Part shown: piece after piece, positions 33,216 through 42,896 of the stretch
Layout: every line of letters starts with the position of its first letter
Position numbering within the stretch: the stretch's first letter is position 1
DNA from: CAISCU01 sp943361925
GTDB taxonomy: Bacteria; Bacteroidota; Bacteroidia; UKL13-3
Length of the DNA stretch: 64,000 nt
Assembly (NCBI GenBank): GCA_943361925.1
Contig: CALRIT020000020.1
Location: 1 to 64,000, forward strand
Reading direction: 5' to 3'
Notes under the pieces: model-generated
What the model was told of the DNA's origin: nothing
Seen by the model: only the letters and a program-made list of their open reading frames with translations
The model's database searches: none
Made by a program: the position numbers and the translations under genes

Positions 33216-35666
33216 TTATTTAATTACAGTACTAAGAATAACTAACATACTTGTTAAAGAAGTAGTTAATGTAACAATTTCAATGGTTGAAAGTCCTTTA
33301 TTATCATCTTTAACAGGAACTACCAATTCACAACCGGGTTTTACTTTTGGATAAAGTTTAAAAAACAAGAAGTTTTTAGTTGCTTTTGCTGTACCATTTG
33401 AATAGATGATATAAGATCTTCTTTTGAGTGCTTTTGAAGAGAATCCACCTGCTTGAGAAATATAAGAACGGAAATTCAAACCCTTTTCATGACGTAGTCG
33501 AACAGGGTACAAAACTTGGCCAGAAACTAAAACTGTTTGACGTACAATAGGAATTCTTACAACATCTGAATCACGTAATAAAAGGTCGAATTTTGAACCC
33601 GGTTTTTTCATGATTTTTTGCAAGTCAATACCAACTATATCTGTTGTTCTGTTGCTTTCTGTTTCAATTAATTCATCAATTTGCAAAGTATCTTTACTTT
33701 GTTTTCTTAGTGCATTTAGTTTGTTCTCTTTGATAACGTTTCCTGTAATTGAATTATCTTTTGCTCTTATTAAAATCGCTCCTTCAGGAAAACTATTAAT
33801 TGTTAAACCACCCGCTCTTTTAATGATATCAGAGATTTTTTCGTCATTTTTTTGAAGTACATAAACCCCTGGATACATAACCTCTCCATCTAAAATAACT
33901 TTTTTCTGTTCTAAAAATCCGGGAGCTTTAAATATTGTAACCATGTCAAATGCTTCAAGTTCAAAATTACTTCTGTCTTTTAAATCCTGATTTACTTCAA
34001 ATGATTTAACCATAGAAATAGCAGCTCCTTCCGACATTCTATCAGCATCTTTAATTCTTCTTGAAACTTCAATTCTTTGAATTGCAGCATTTTCTTTAAG
34101 GCCACCTGCTGCAACAATCAAATCTTCCAGTTTCATTTTTTCAGCAAATTTGTATGAGCCTGGTCTTAAAACTTCTCCATTAATAATAACCAACTGCTGC
34201 TCTTTCATTTCATTTTTCGAAGCTATGATTAAAACATCCTCGCGTTTCAAAGTTACATCTGCTTTTTTACCGGAAAGAACTTCTTCCAAATCAACCGACA
34301 ACATTTCTTGAGAATTATCTTCCTTCAATCTGTAAATAATTGCTCTACTTTTAAATGCATCTTCTCTTAAACCTTCAGCATTATTAATCAATTTTGAAAC
34401 CGTAGGATTGTCTTCCAAAGCAAAAAATCCTGGTCTGAAAATAGCACCTTTAATTTCAACACGATTAGAAAAACGAGTTAAAATACTATCAACATAAAAC
34501 ACATCACCATTACGAGCCTGAAAAATTCCAAATAATGAAGCAGGAATATCAGCAACACTTTTTTGTTTGCCATCGTTCCTTTCAACTTTAATTCTTTCTC
34601 TGTAAGCATTACCGCTGAAACCTCCAGTATACTTTAATAAATCATTTAAAGATTCGGTTTTATTAGTTTCAAAATAACCTTCTCTTTTAACATAACCCCT
34701 AAATTCTACTCGGTTTTCATAAGCACTTACTTTAATTACATCTTGGTCTTGTAATCTGATATTTGCTTTTGAGGTACCATACATTAAATAATCATATACA
34801 TCTAATGTTGCAATTACTTTATTGGCTCTTATTACTTTAATATTTCTAAATGAACCATTTTCATTTGGTCCACCTGAAGCATACAAGGCGTTAAAAACAG
34901 TTGCCAGCGATGGTAAAGTGTAAGTTCCCGGCAAATTTACTTCACCTAAAATAACCACTTTAATACTTCTAATATTCCCTAAACTTACACCAATTTTTGT
35001 TTCACCGGTAGAAATGGTAGGGTTTTGTTTCGATATTAAACTACTGATTCTTAACTTGGCTTGTTCAATTGTAGCACCTGAAACAGAAACAGTTCCGTAA
35101 ATTGGAATTCTTATATTTCCTTCCGGACTTACTTTTAACTGATAGGTTTCTTCAGAATATCCTGTTAAATCAATGATTAATTCATCATCAGGACCTAATT
35201 GATAATTTAATGGAGTTGCAATTTTTAAATTCGGTTCGAAACTTAAATTCTTATTACTAAATAAATCTGCTCCAAAAATTGGCGAGCGAAATGAGTTCAG
35301 AACTTGTTCAATAGGTTCAATATTATTGTTTAATGTCCTGGTTGATTCCTTTTGTGTGGTATTCTTTTTTGAACTTGGACCCGATAAATTTTCAATCCTA
35401 ACTTTTAATTTACGAATTTCATCTTCAGGCAAATTTCTGTTCCTTAATTCTTTTTCAGCTTCTGTCCACGATAAACCTGTTTTCTTTAATTCATTAGAAA
35501 ATTGAGTAATCTGGTCATCATTTAATTGGTCAATTTTCAACATGCTTAGGTTTCTGGTTTGCATCAAACCTGATTGCGCCGAAACTTTAATGGTGCTAAA
35601 AAAACAAAAAGAAACAATTAGAAATGTAATTACAATTGGCTTATAATGAAACAGTTTTTTATTCAT
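33216..35666 (-). CDS. Polysaccharide export protein with poly-export and multiple SLBB domains
   Basis: An 816-residue Wza-related protein with a signal peptide (hydrophobic ITFLIVSFCFFSTIKVSAQ), a helical segment, the poly-export domain (YQLGPDDELIIDLTGYSEET, IRIPIYGTVSVSGATIEQAK) and about five SLBB-type modules, each with GxVxxPGxY (GEVNLPGTYTLP, GAIFRPGFFAL, GEVLRPGSYKF, GEVMYPGVYVL, GQVLYPVRLR). A C-terminal hydrophobic stretch (residues about 793-813) could be the outer-membrane helix. Wza itself is about 380 aa, so this long form has extra periplasmic modules, common in Bacteroidota. No lipobox was seen. It heads the polysaccharide operon. Confidence 0.88.
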   Translation of the reverse strand: MNKKLFHYKPIVITFLIVSFCFFSTIKVSAQSGLMQTRNLSMLKIDQLNDDQITQFSNELKKTGLSWTEAEKELRNRNLPEDEIRKLKVRIENLSGPSSKKNTTQKESTRTLNNNIEPIEQVLNSFRSPIFGADLFSNKNLSFEPNLKIATPLNYQLGPDDELIIDLTGYSEETYQLKVSPEGNIRIPIYGTVSVSGATIEQAKLRISSLISKQNPTISTGETKIGVSLGNIRSIKVVILGEVNLPGTYTLPSLATVFNALYASGGPNENGSFRNIKVIRANKVIATLDVYDYLMYGTSKANIRLQDQDVIKVSAYENRVEFRGYVKREGYFETNKTESLNDLLKYTGGFSGNAYRERIKVERNDGKQKSVADIPASLFGIFQARNGDVFYVDSILTRFSNRVEIKGAIFRPGFFALEDNPTVSKLINNAEGLREDAFKSRAIIYRLKEDNSQEMLSVDLEEVLSGKKADVTLKREDVLIIASKNEMKEQQLVIINGEVLRPGSYKFAEKMKLEDLIVAAGGLKENAAIQRIEVSRRIKDADRMSEGAAISMVKSFEVNQDLKDRSNFELEAFDMVTIFKAPGFLEQKKVILDGEVMYPGVYVLQKNDEKISDIIKRAGGLTINSFPEGAILIRAKDNSITGNVIKENKLNALRKQSKDTLQIDELIETESNRTTDIVGIDLQKIMKKPGSKFDLLLRDSDVVRIPIVRQTVLVSGQVLYPVRLRHEKGLNFRSYISQAGGFSSKALKRRSYIIYSNGTAKATKNFLFFKLYPKVKPGCELVVPVKDDNKGLSTIEIVTLTTSLTSMLVILSTVIK

Positions 35667-35770
35667 TCATTTAAAATTTGTTTGAATGGCAATGCCACAG
35701 CAAGCCGCAAAATAACGAAAACCTTTAATTATTATTAAAGCAATGCAACTTTTTGAAGATAAAAATTAAC

Positions 35771-35800
35771 TTGAAGTCTTAGGGTTGACTATTATATTCG
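35771..35800 (+). promoter_or_regulatory. Candidate promoter for the TonB-dependent receptor gene
   Basis: TTG (35771-35773), a 19-base spacer and TATATTCG (35793-35800), one change from TAnnTTTG. The ATG at 35811 would follow a leader of only a few bases. Confidence 0.4.
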
Positions 35801-35810
35801 TGCCGATCAA

Positions 35811-38096
35811 ATGAAAAAAAATTTACTTTTATTAATAATCTGTCTAGGCGTTTATTTTCAAAACCAGGCTCAAACAGCTGAAGTTAGGGGCTTTGTTTAC
35901 GACAAATCAAATGGAGAACCTGTAATTTTCACAAATGTTGTAGTGAAGGAGTTAATGTTAGGAAAAGCCACTGATATCAATGGTTTTTACACAATTACTC
36001 GCTTAAAACCAGGCAAATACACACTAATGTGTTGGTCAATTGGTTACGATACATCCAAATTTGAAGTGAATTTAACAGCTGGTAGAATTCAAAATCAGAA
36101 TTTTTATCTAAAACCAAAATCAACTCAATTACAAGAATTTGAGGTTAAAGCAGATAGACAAAAAGCAAAAGAAAATGTAAATATTTCTACAAACGTAATC
36201 ACCCAGAAAGAACTAAAACAGTTACCTACTTTTGGTGGTGAACCGGATTTGGTTCAATATCTACAAGTATTACCTGGTGTAAATTTTAGTGGTGACCAAG
36301 GTGGACAATTATACATTAGAGGTGGACCTCCAGTTATGAATAAAGTTATGATGGATGGTATGATTATCTACAATCCTTTCCATTCAATTGGTTTATTTTC
36401 TGTTTTTGATGCTGATATTATTAGAAATGCTGAAGTAAGTGCCGGTGGATTTAATGCACAATATGGAGGAAGAATTTCAGGAATTATCGATGTTAGTACC
36501 AGAGAAGGAAACAAAAAGGAATTTGGTGGAAAATTGAGCGCAAATCCAATAACTGCCAAAATTTTACTTGAAGGACCGATTTCTGCTTTTAGTGAAGGCG
36601 GTTCTAGTTCTTCAGTTATTTTATCCTATAAAACATCTTATTTAAATAAAACAGCTCCAACATTTTACCCAAATGCTGATCCTGTAAATGGTTTGCCTTA
36701 TTCCTTTAATGATTTATATGGTAAATTTAGCCATATCACTTCTAATGGAAGTCGTATTAACTTGTTTGGATTTAATTTCACAGATAAGGCAAACTTTTCT
36801 AATACACAATACAATTGGGGTTCAAGTGGTTTTGGTGCAAATATGCTTGTCATTCCAGATGGATCAAGTACTGTAATTAATGCAGCTTTTGGATATTCAG
36901 GCTATTTAATGAAACAGTTAGAAACAGATGGATTACCAAGAGAAAGCTCTATAAATGGATTTAATGGAAGTATTAATTTTACTAATTTTATTGGTAAAGA
37001 TGATATTAAATATGGTTTTGATGCAGTTGGATTTGCAACAGACTTTAATTACCTGAACAGTGTTGGAAGAAAATTGGAAGCCAAAGATTATAATACTGAA
37101 TTACAAGCATTTGTTAAGTACAAAAAGGTTTGGAACAGATTGGTTGTTGAACCGGGATTAAGAGCAATTTATTATGCATCATTGGCTGAATCAAGTTTAG
37201 AACCACGTTTAGGAATTAAATACAATGCAACTTCTAATATTCGTTTAAAATTTGCTGCGGGTACATATTCTCAAAATCTTATGAGTGCTGTAAGTGACCA
37301 GGATGTGGTGAATCTTTTTTATGGATTTTTAGCAAGTCCCGATAAAGTAAATGGTTCAAGCAGCGAATATAAAAGACAAACTGCTGAGCATTTGGTTGGG
37401 GGTTTAGAATTTGATTTAGGAAGATATATTGAAGTAAATTCAGAAGTTTTCCTGAAAAATTTTAGTCAGGTTACAAATATCAATCGTGATAAAATTTATG
37501 ATGATAATGAAAAAAATCAGGATAAACCTTACTACGAAAGAGCTGATATTATTAAAGAAACTGGAAAAGCGTATGGCGCTGATATGCGGATTAAATACGA
37601 AAAGAAACGAGTTTATATCTGGGCTGTTTATTCATTAACTTTTGTAAGTCGAAATGATGGAAGAAGGACGTATTTCCCGCATTTCGACAGACGTCATAAC
37701 CTTAATCTTGTATTTACTTATCAGTTTGGAAAAAACAATTCGTGGAGTTTAAATACACGTTATAATTTTGGATCAGGATTTCCTTTTACACAAACTCAGG
37801 GCTTTTATGAATTATTGAATTTGAATGGTGGCGTTTCAACCAATATCAATAACCAAAATGGGAATTTAGGTATTTCTTATACTGATGTAAATTCAGGGAG
37901 ATTGCCGTTTTACCACAGAGTTGATGCTTCTTTAAGTAAAAAGATTAAGTTTAATGCAAAAAACACATTAACAATGATTGCTTCAGGAACAAATCTGTTA
38001 AATAGAGAAAATATCTTCTATTTCGACAGAATGAACTATAAACGCATCAATCAATTGCCAATTATGCCCACTTTGGGGATAAATTGGAGCTTCTAG
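35811..38096 (+). CDS. TonB-dependent receptor with CarboxypepD_reg-like domain
   Basis: A 761-residue outer-membrane protein: signal peptide (LLLLIICLGVYFQNQAQ), a carboxypeptidase-regulatory-like domain (residues about 22-105: VRGFVYDKSNGEPVIFTNVV), a plug (LPTFGGEPDLVQYLQVLPGV, LYIRGGPPVMNKVMMDGM, GGFNAQYGGRISGIIDV) and a 22-strand-type barrel ending GINWSF with a terminal aromatic residue. The ligand is unknown. There is no SusD partner, so it is not a classic Sus-type glycan system. It sits between the divergent polysaccharide operon and the TPR/barrel genes; a structured gap separates it from the latter. Confidence 0.9.
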   Translation: MKKNLLLLIICLGVYFQNQAQTAEVRGFVYDKSNGEPVIFTNVVVKELMLGKATDINGFYTITRLKPGKYTLMCWSIGYDTSKFEVNLTAGRIQNQNFYLKPKSTQLQEFEVKADRQKAKENVNISTNVITQKELKQLPTFGGEPDLVQYLQVLPGVNFSGDQGGQLYIRGGPPVMNKVMMDGMIIYNPFHSIGLFSVFDADIIRNAEVSAGGFNAQYGGRISGIIDVSTREGNKKEFGGKLSANPITAKILLEGPISAFSEGGSSSSVILSYKTSYLNKTAPTFYPNADPVNGLPYSFNDLYGKFSHITSNGSRINLFGFNFTDKANFSNTQYNWGSSGFGANMLVIPDGSSTVINAAFGYSGYLMKQLETDGLPRESSINGFNGSINFTNFIGKDDIKYGFDAVGFATDFNYLNSVGRKLEAKDYNTELQAFVKYKKVWNRLVVEPGLRAIYYASLAESSLEPRLGIKYNATSNIRLKFAAGTYSQNLMSAVSDQDVVNLFYGFLASPDKVNGSSSEYKRQTAEHLVGGLEFDLGRYIEVNSEVFLKNFSQVTNINRDKIYDDNEKNQDKPYYERADIIKETGKAYGADMRIKYEKKRVYIWAVYSLTFVSRNDGRRTYFPHFDRRHNLNLVFTYQFGKNNSWSLNTRYNFGSGFPFTQTQGFYELLNLNGGVSTNINNQNGNLGISYTDVNSGRLPFYHRVDASLSKKIKFNAKNTLTMIASGTNLLNRENIFYFDRMNYKRINQLPIMPTLGINWSF

Positions 38097-38102
38097 AATA
38101 AC

Positions 38103-38142
38103 TGTGCTCGTATAGTTTCGTTTTACTAACTATGCGAGCACA
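38103..38142 (+). promoter_or_regulatory. Stem-loop 1 in the leader of the TPR gene
   Basis: Arms 38103-38117 and 38128-38142 pair over 15 bases with one T-G and a 10-base loop (TCGTTTTACT). It starts six bases after the receptor gene's stop codon and covers the ATG at 38132. No T-run follows, so it is not a standard terminator. Confidence 0.7.
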
Positions 38143-38159
38143 AGTCAATATAACAAAAC

Positions 38160-38187
38160 AGCAGGAATGGCTGCAAAAGTTCCTGCT
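38160..38187 (+). promoter_or_regulatory. Stem-loop 2 in the leader of the TPR gene
   Basis: AGCAGGAA (38160-38167) and TTCCTGCT (38180-38187) are perfect complements around a 12-base loop, ending four bases before the ATG at 38192. Confidence 0.6.
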
Positions 38188-38191
38188 ATTC

Positions 38192-41100
38192 ATGGGAAGG
38201 CTAATGGCTTTTCTTGTAATACTTCTACTTTTTGCATTGACAACAAATGCTCAAAGAACAGCGGTTTATGATGATGAAATTCGTTTTTACAACAGAGGTT
38301 TAGAGCTTTTCGAAAAAGAAAAGTTTGCTGCGGCACAAAAACATTTCACCTGGTTTTCAGGCATCACAAAAGACCCACAATTAAAAATTAATTCCACATA
38401 CTATGCTGCTACCTGCGCTATGGAATTATTTAATCCTGATGCTGAATCTTCATTGATCGCTATTATTCAAAAATATCCTGAAAATCCAAAGGCGAAATTG
38501 GCTAAATTTCAATTGGGTCGTTATTACTATAGAAATAAAAACAATAAAGATGCGGTAAAATGGCTAAGCGATTTAAATCCTGATTATTTATCAAATACAG
38601 ACCAAAAAGAGTATTATTTCACATTAGGTTACTGCCAGTTTAAATCGAATTTGTTTAAGGAATCTAAAAATTCTTTTAAAGTTATCAAAGACGAAAAGAG
38701 TAAGTTTTACGATGCCACAAACTACTACTATGGTTATGTTTGTTATCAATCAGGTGATTTTAATGAAGCCCTTGAACATTTTGGTAGAATAAAATACCAT
38801 AAAACATTTGGGCCATTAGCATCAGTATATGTAGCTCAAATTTATTTTTCAAGAAAACAGTTCAAAGAGGTAATTAATTATTGTGATACCATTACCAATA
38901 AAGATTTGGCTATAGATGTTGCTGGAATGTTAGGGCAATCACATTATAATATTGGAAACTATTCTAAAGCAATTCCATATTTAGAACAATTTATGAAGGA
39001 TGCTCCGGTAATGCCAAAAAACAATGATTATTTCCAATTGGCTTATTCCTATTATAAAAATCAACAATACAATTTTGCTATTGAACAACTTCTAAAAATT
39101 GAAAATCCATCTGATTCAATAAAACAAAGTTCATTATTTACGCTTGCTGATTCTTATTTAAAAACAGACAAAAAAGCTAATGCAATTGCGGCTTTCGATC
39201 AATGTTATGCAGCAGATTCAACAAGCAAAATGGCTGATGAAGCTTTGTATTTTAGTGCAAAAATTTCGGATGAAATGAATGTTCAAGGAAGCGCAATGAC
39301 TAAATATGTTAAATATTTAGAACAATTTCCTGAAAGTGATCACATAGATGAAGTAAGAACAAATCTTGGAAGTTTACTTTTAAATGCAAGGAATTATAAA
39401 GAAGCAATTCGAATTTTGGAAAGCCTTAAAAACCCTGGTAAAGCTGAAAAAACTATGCTTCAAAGAGTTTTATACTACAGAGCAGAAGAACTTTATTTAA
39501 ACAACTTATTTCCTGATGCTTTGAAACTATTTAACAAAGCTCTTGAAATTGGAAATGACCCTTATATAAATGGACTATCACATTTTTGGTTAGCTGAAAT
39601 TTCCTATAAAAATGCAAAGTATAAAGAAGCTTTAACATCATACCAAAAAGCACAATCATTCTCTGATTTTAAACCTACAAGATTTTACCCATTATCTTAT
39701 TATGAAAGTGGTTATTCAAACCTTAAAATAGAAGATTATAATGCAGCGGTTGAATCATTTAAAGAATACGTAAAACAGGATCCCGGAAAAGCCAGTCCTG
39801 AAGTTTATACTGATGCTGTAATAAGAATTGCAGACTGTTATTTTGTATCAAGAAAATATGATTTAGCAATAGAGTATTATGATAAAGTAGTAAGTGATAA
39901 ACTTAATGGTTCAGATTATGCTTTATATCAAAAATCATTAATTCTTGGTGTTCAAAACAAATACAAGGAAAAAGGAGCTGTTTTAAAAACCCTTATTTCT
40001 ATGTTCCCAAAATCAATTTATATTGATGATGCAGTTTTTGAAAATGCCAATTTATATTTATTAAGTGAAGAATATCCGGCTGCTATTAGTGAATTCAACC
40101 TTTTAATTACTAATTATCCAAGAAGTATTTATATTAGAAAAGCAAGGTTAAGTAAGGCTTTGGCATTGTTTAATGCTAAAATGGATGATGAAGTTTTAGC
40201 TGAAGTGAAAATTTTAATTACTGATTATCCTAATTCAGAAGAAGCAAAAGAAGGATTGGTAATAGTTAAAAATCTATTGGTAAATAAAGGTGAAAGTGAT
40301 GCCTATTTAGAATATATAAAAGTATTACCAAACATAGTTGTTTCAGCAAGTTCTCAAGATTCACTTTCATATGAAGCTGCCTTTAATTTGTATAAGGTTA
40401 AAGATTATACTAAAGCAACAAAATCGTTTGGAAATTATATCAATAAATTCCCGGGTGGATATTTCATTTTAAAAGCAAATTATTTCAAGGCAGAATCTGA
40501 AAGCATCTTAAAAAACCACGATGCAGCTCTTATTAACTATGAATATGTTGCCAATGCATTAAGGAGTGATTTCACAGAAAGAAGTACCAGACAAGCAGCT
40601 ACAATTCATTATATGAAGAAAAATTATGATGCAGCTTATACTTATTATTCAGCATTGGAAAGAATTGCATCATTAAAAGATAATTTGATGGTTTCGATAT
40701 TGGGTCAAATGCGTTGCAGTAATTTACAAGGTAAGTCAGATTCGGCAGCAGTTGCGGCTTTTAAATACATTAATTCAGGAATTGGATTAAAGGACCAATT
40801 ACTGGAAGCACATATAATTGCTGGAAGATTTTACATGAATAGAAGCAAATTAGATTCCGCTCAAATAGAATTTGCAGGCATTTTAAGAGAAACAAAAAAT
40901 GTATATGGAGCAGAATCTAAATACAACCTTGCTTACATTCAATACCTGAGAAAAGAATATAAAACTGCTCAAAAAACAATCTATGATTTGGCTGATCAAT
41001 TCAGTGCTTACGAATTCTGGGTTGCAAAAGCATATTTACTTTTAGCGGATGTTTTAATCAAACAAAACGATTTCTTTCAAGCAAAGGCAACTTTACAAAG

Positions 41101-41242
41101 TTTGATTGATAATTATGAAGGTCAGGATATATTAACTCTTGCGAAACAAAAATTAATAGAAGTTAATGACCTGGAAAATCAACAAAAAGACAAACAGAAA
41201 CAACAAATAGAGCAAAGAATCAAACAAAATGAAAACAAATAA
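38192..41242 (+). CDS. Large periplasmic TPR-repeat protein
   Basis: About 1016 residues: a signal peptide (MAFLVILLLFALTTNAQ) followed by tandem tetratricopeptide repeats over nearly the whole length; repeat cores such as YYRAEELYLNNLFPDALKLF, FWLAEISYKNAKYKEALTSY and YFVSRKYDLAIEYYDKVV are plain, and many Tyr-Pro-S/N 'FP(E/K)S' turns resemble BamD/YbgF-type TPRs. The last 30 residues are Gln/Lys-rich (KDKQKQQIEQRIKQNENK). The frame is open to an ATG at 38132, but that codon and the following 60 bases lie in two stem-loops, so I prefer 38192. It overlaps or abuts the barrel gene downstream, so the two proteins probably work together at the outer membrane. Confidence 0.85.
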   Translation: MGRLMAFLVILLLFALTTNAQRTAVYDDEIRFYNRGLELFEKEKFAAAQKHFTWFSGITKDPQLKINSTYYAATCAMELFNPDAESSLIAIIQKYPENPKAKLAKFQLGRYYYRNKNNKDAVKWLSDLNPDYLSNTDQKEYYFTLGYCQFKSNLFKESKNSFKVIKDEKSKFYDATNYYYGYVCYQSGDFNEALEHFGRIKYHKTFGPLASVYVAQIYFSRKQFKEVINYCDTITNKDLAIDVAGMLGQSHYNIGNYSKAIPYLEQFMKDAPVMPKNNDYFQLAYSYYKNQQYNFAIEQLLKIENPSDSIKQSSLFTLADSYLKTDKKANAIAAFDQCYAADSTSKMADEALYFSAKISDEMNVQGSAMTKYVKYLEQFPESDHIDEVRTNLGSLLLNARNYKEAIRILESLKNPGKAEKTMLQRVLYYRAEELYLNNLFPDALKLFNKALEIGNDPYINGLSHFWLAEISYKNAKYKEALTSYQKAQSFSDFKPTRFYPLSYYESGYSNLKIEDYNAAVESFKEYVKQDPGKASPEVYTDAVIRIADCYFVSRKYDLAIEYYDKVVSDKLNGSDYALYQKSLILGVQNKYKEKGAVLKTLISMFPKSIYIDDAVFENANLYLLSEEYPAAISEFNLLITNYPRSIYIRKARLSKALALFNAKMDDEVLAEVKILITDYPNSEEAKEGLVIVKNLLVNKGESDAYLEYIKVLPNIVVSASSQDSLSYEAAFNLYKVKDYTKATKSFGNYINKFPGGYFILKANYFKAESESILKNHDAALINYEYVANALRSDFTERSTRQAATIHYMKKNYDAAYTYYSALERIASLKDNLMVSILGQMRCSNLQGKSDSAAVAAFKYINSGIGLKDQLLEAHIIAGRFYMNRSKLDSAQIEFAGILRETKNVYGAESKYNLAYIQYLRKEYKTAQKTIYDLADQFSAYEFWVAKAYLLLADVLIKQNDFFQAKATLQSLIDNYEGQDILTLAKQKLIEVNDLENQQKDKQKQQIEQRIKQNENK

Positions 41243-41243
41243 A

Positions 41244-42887
41244 ATGAACTTAAAAATGTATTTGTTTGGCATTGTTATTTGTATTGTTGGATTCATTCCT
41301 CAAGCAAATTCTCAAACAAAAGATACCACTATAGAAAGTAGAATTTTTGATGTTGAAAAAACATTTAAACCTATTTTATCTGATGCAATTAAAATTCCGG
41401 TTAACCCAAATCCTGAAAAACCGGAATTAAAAAGACCTGAATTTAAATATGAGGTAGAAGCAGTTAAACCTGTTGCTGTAGAACCAAATGTTTATACTAT
41501 AAAACCATTGAGTTTAGGAACTTCAACATTGCCTAAATTGAAAAATAATTATACACGTTTTGGATTTGGAAATTATGCAACTCCCCTATTCGAATTTTAC
41601 ATCAATAGTGTTCGTAATAAGAAGTTTCAAACCGGATTTTTCGTCAAACATTTGTCGTCGAATGGTGATGAAAATTTCAACAATTTTTCAAACAATACGC
41701 TTTATGGTTATGTGAAAACATTCAAAGCAAAACAAGTTTATTCATTAGATGCCTACTATTACAGGAATAGAATTCAATTGTATGCAACTCCTACAAGCAT
41801 AAGTGATGCAGAGAATATTGGAAAGGTTATTTATGAAACAATAGATTTAAAAGGAAGAGCATCATCAGCAAAAAAAGATAGCAGTGGTTTTGCTCATCAA
41901 ACTGAATTAGGTTATTACAGGTATCAAAATAACAGAAGTCAAAATGAAAATGATTTTGTTTTAAAAAGTATCCTAACAAAAACCTTTGAAGAGATCCCTT
42001 TTGAGTTGGATGCAGGTTTTAGAATTAACCAGTATAACAATGGCAATTTAACTTATAACCGACGTTTTCTTCACTTAAATCCGGAAATTAAAATTGAAGA
42101 AAAAGAGTTTTATTTAAGAGGTGGATTTAATACCCTGTTTATTGCTGATAGCAGTAAATCAAGCGGACATTTTTTTCCTAAAGCTGAAGGAGGATTTGCT
42201 ATAATTCCAAGTAAAATGACGGTTTATGCCGGTATCAATGGAAATGTTCAGGTAAATACCTTGAGAAGTATTACTTCAGAAAATATATTTGTTTTGAATC
42301 CTGAATTAGATAATACCATTAATAAGTTTGAAGTTTATGGCGGATTTAAAGGTCAGATTGGACCTATGACAGGATTTAATATTCAAACTTCATCTTCAAA
42401 AATTGAAAACAATTTATTTTACGGTTATGATTCTAGTTCTTATAGTCAGTTTACTATTTTTGATGAAGGAAAAGGTAGTTTAACTCGATTATTAGTTAGT
42501 GTGAATCATGGTTTCGGTGAAAAGTTTAGAATAAACGCAGCTGCAATTTTAAATAACTACACATTATCTAAAATAAGTAAAGCATCAGGAAGACCTGAAT
42601 TAGAAGTAAAAACAAACCTTACTTATAATATGGGAGATAAATTTCTATTCAAATTAGATTTGTTTTATTGGGGAGACAGGAATGTATTGGTAAAAGGCGA
42701 TAGTAGTATAACTGAAGATAAAATAAAGGCCTTTACTGATGTGAATTTTGGATTAGAATACAGGTATAAAAAACATTTATCAGCATTTATCAATTTTAAT
42801 AATTTAACCGGCAATACATACCAAAGATGGTATAAATATCCTGTTTATGGATTTAATTTGCTTGGAGGATTTAACTTTACCTTTTAA
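41244..42887 (+). CDS. Outer-membrane beta-barrel protein partnered with the TPR protein
   Basis: About 547 residues: signal peptide (MYLFGIVICIVGFIPQANSQ), a Pro/Glu/Lys-rich linker (residues about 40-85, including NPNPEKPELKRPEFKYE) and then alternating amphipathic strands to a C-terminal GFNFTF with a terminal Phe, the outer-membrane insertion signal. It looks like the barrel half of a TonB-dependent-receptor-like protein, but I see no plug or TonB box. The frame also has an ATG at 41229, overlapping the TPR gene; 41244 is one base after its stop. Function is unknown; coupling to the TPR protein is the main clue. Confidence 0.75.
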   Translation: MNLKMYLFGIVICIVGFIPQANSQTKDTTIESRIFDVEKTFKPILSDAIKIPVNPNPEKPELKRPEFKYEVEAVKPVAVEPNVYTIKPLSLGTSTLPKLKNNYTRFGFGNYATPLFEFYINSVRNKKFQTGFFVKHLSSNGDENFNNFSNNTLYGYVKTFKAKQVYSLDAYYYRNRIQLYATPTSISDAENIGKVIYETIDLKGRASSAKKDSSGFAHQTELGYYRYQNNRSQNENDFVLKSILTKTFEEIPFELDAGFRINQYNNGNLTYNRRFLHLNPEIKIEEKEFYLRGGFNTLFIADSSKSSGHFFPKAEGGFAIIPSKMTVYAGINGNVQVNTLRSITSENIFVLNPELDNTINKFEVYGGFKGQIGPMTGFNIQTSSSKIENNLFYGYDSSSYSQFTIFDEGKGSLTRLLVSVNHGFGEKFRINAAAILNNYTLSKISKASGRPELEVKTNLTYNMGDKFLFKLDLFYWGDRNVLVKGDSSITEDKIKAFTDVNFGLEYRYKKHLSAFINFNNLTGNTYQRWYKYPVYGFNLLGGFNFTF

Positions 42888-42896
42888 AAAATAAAA

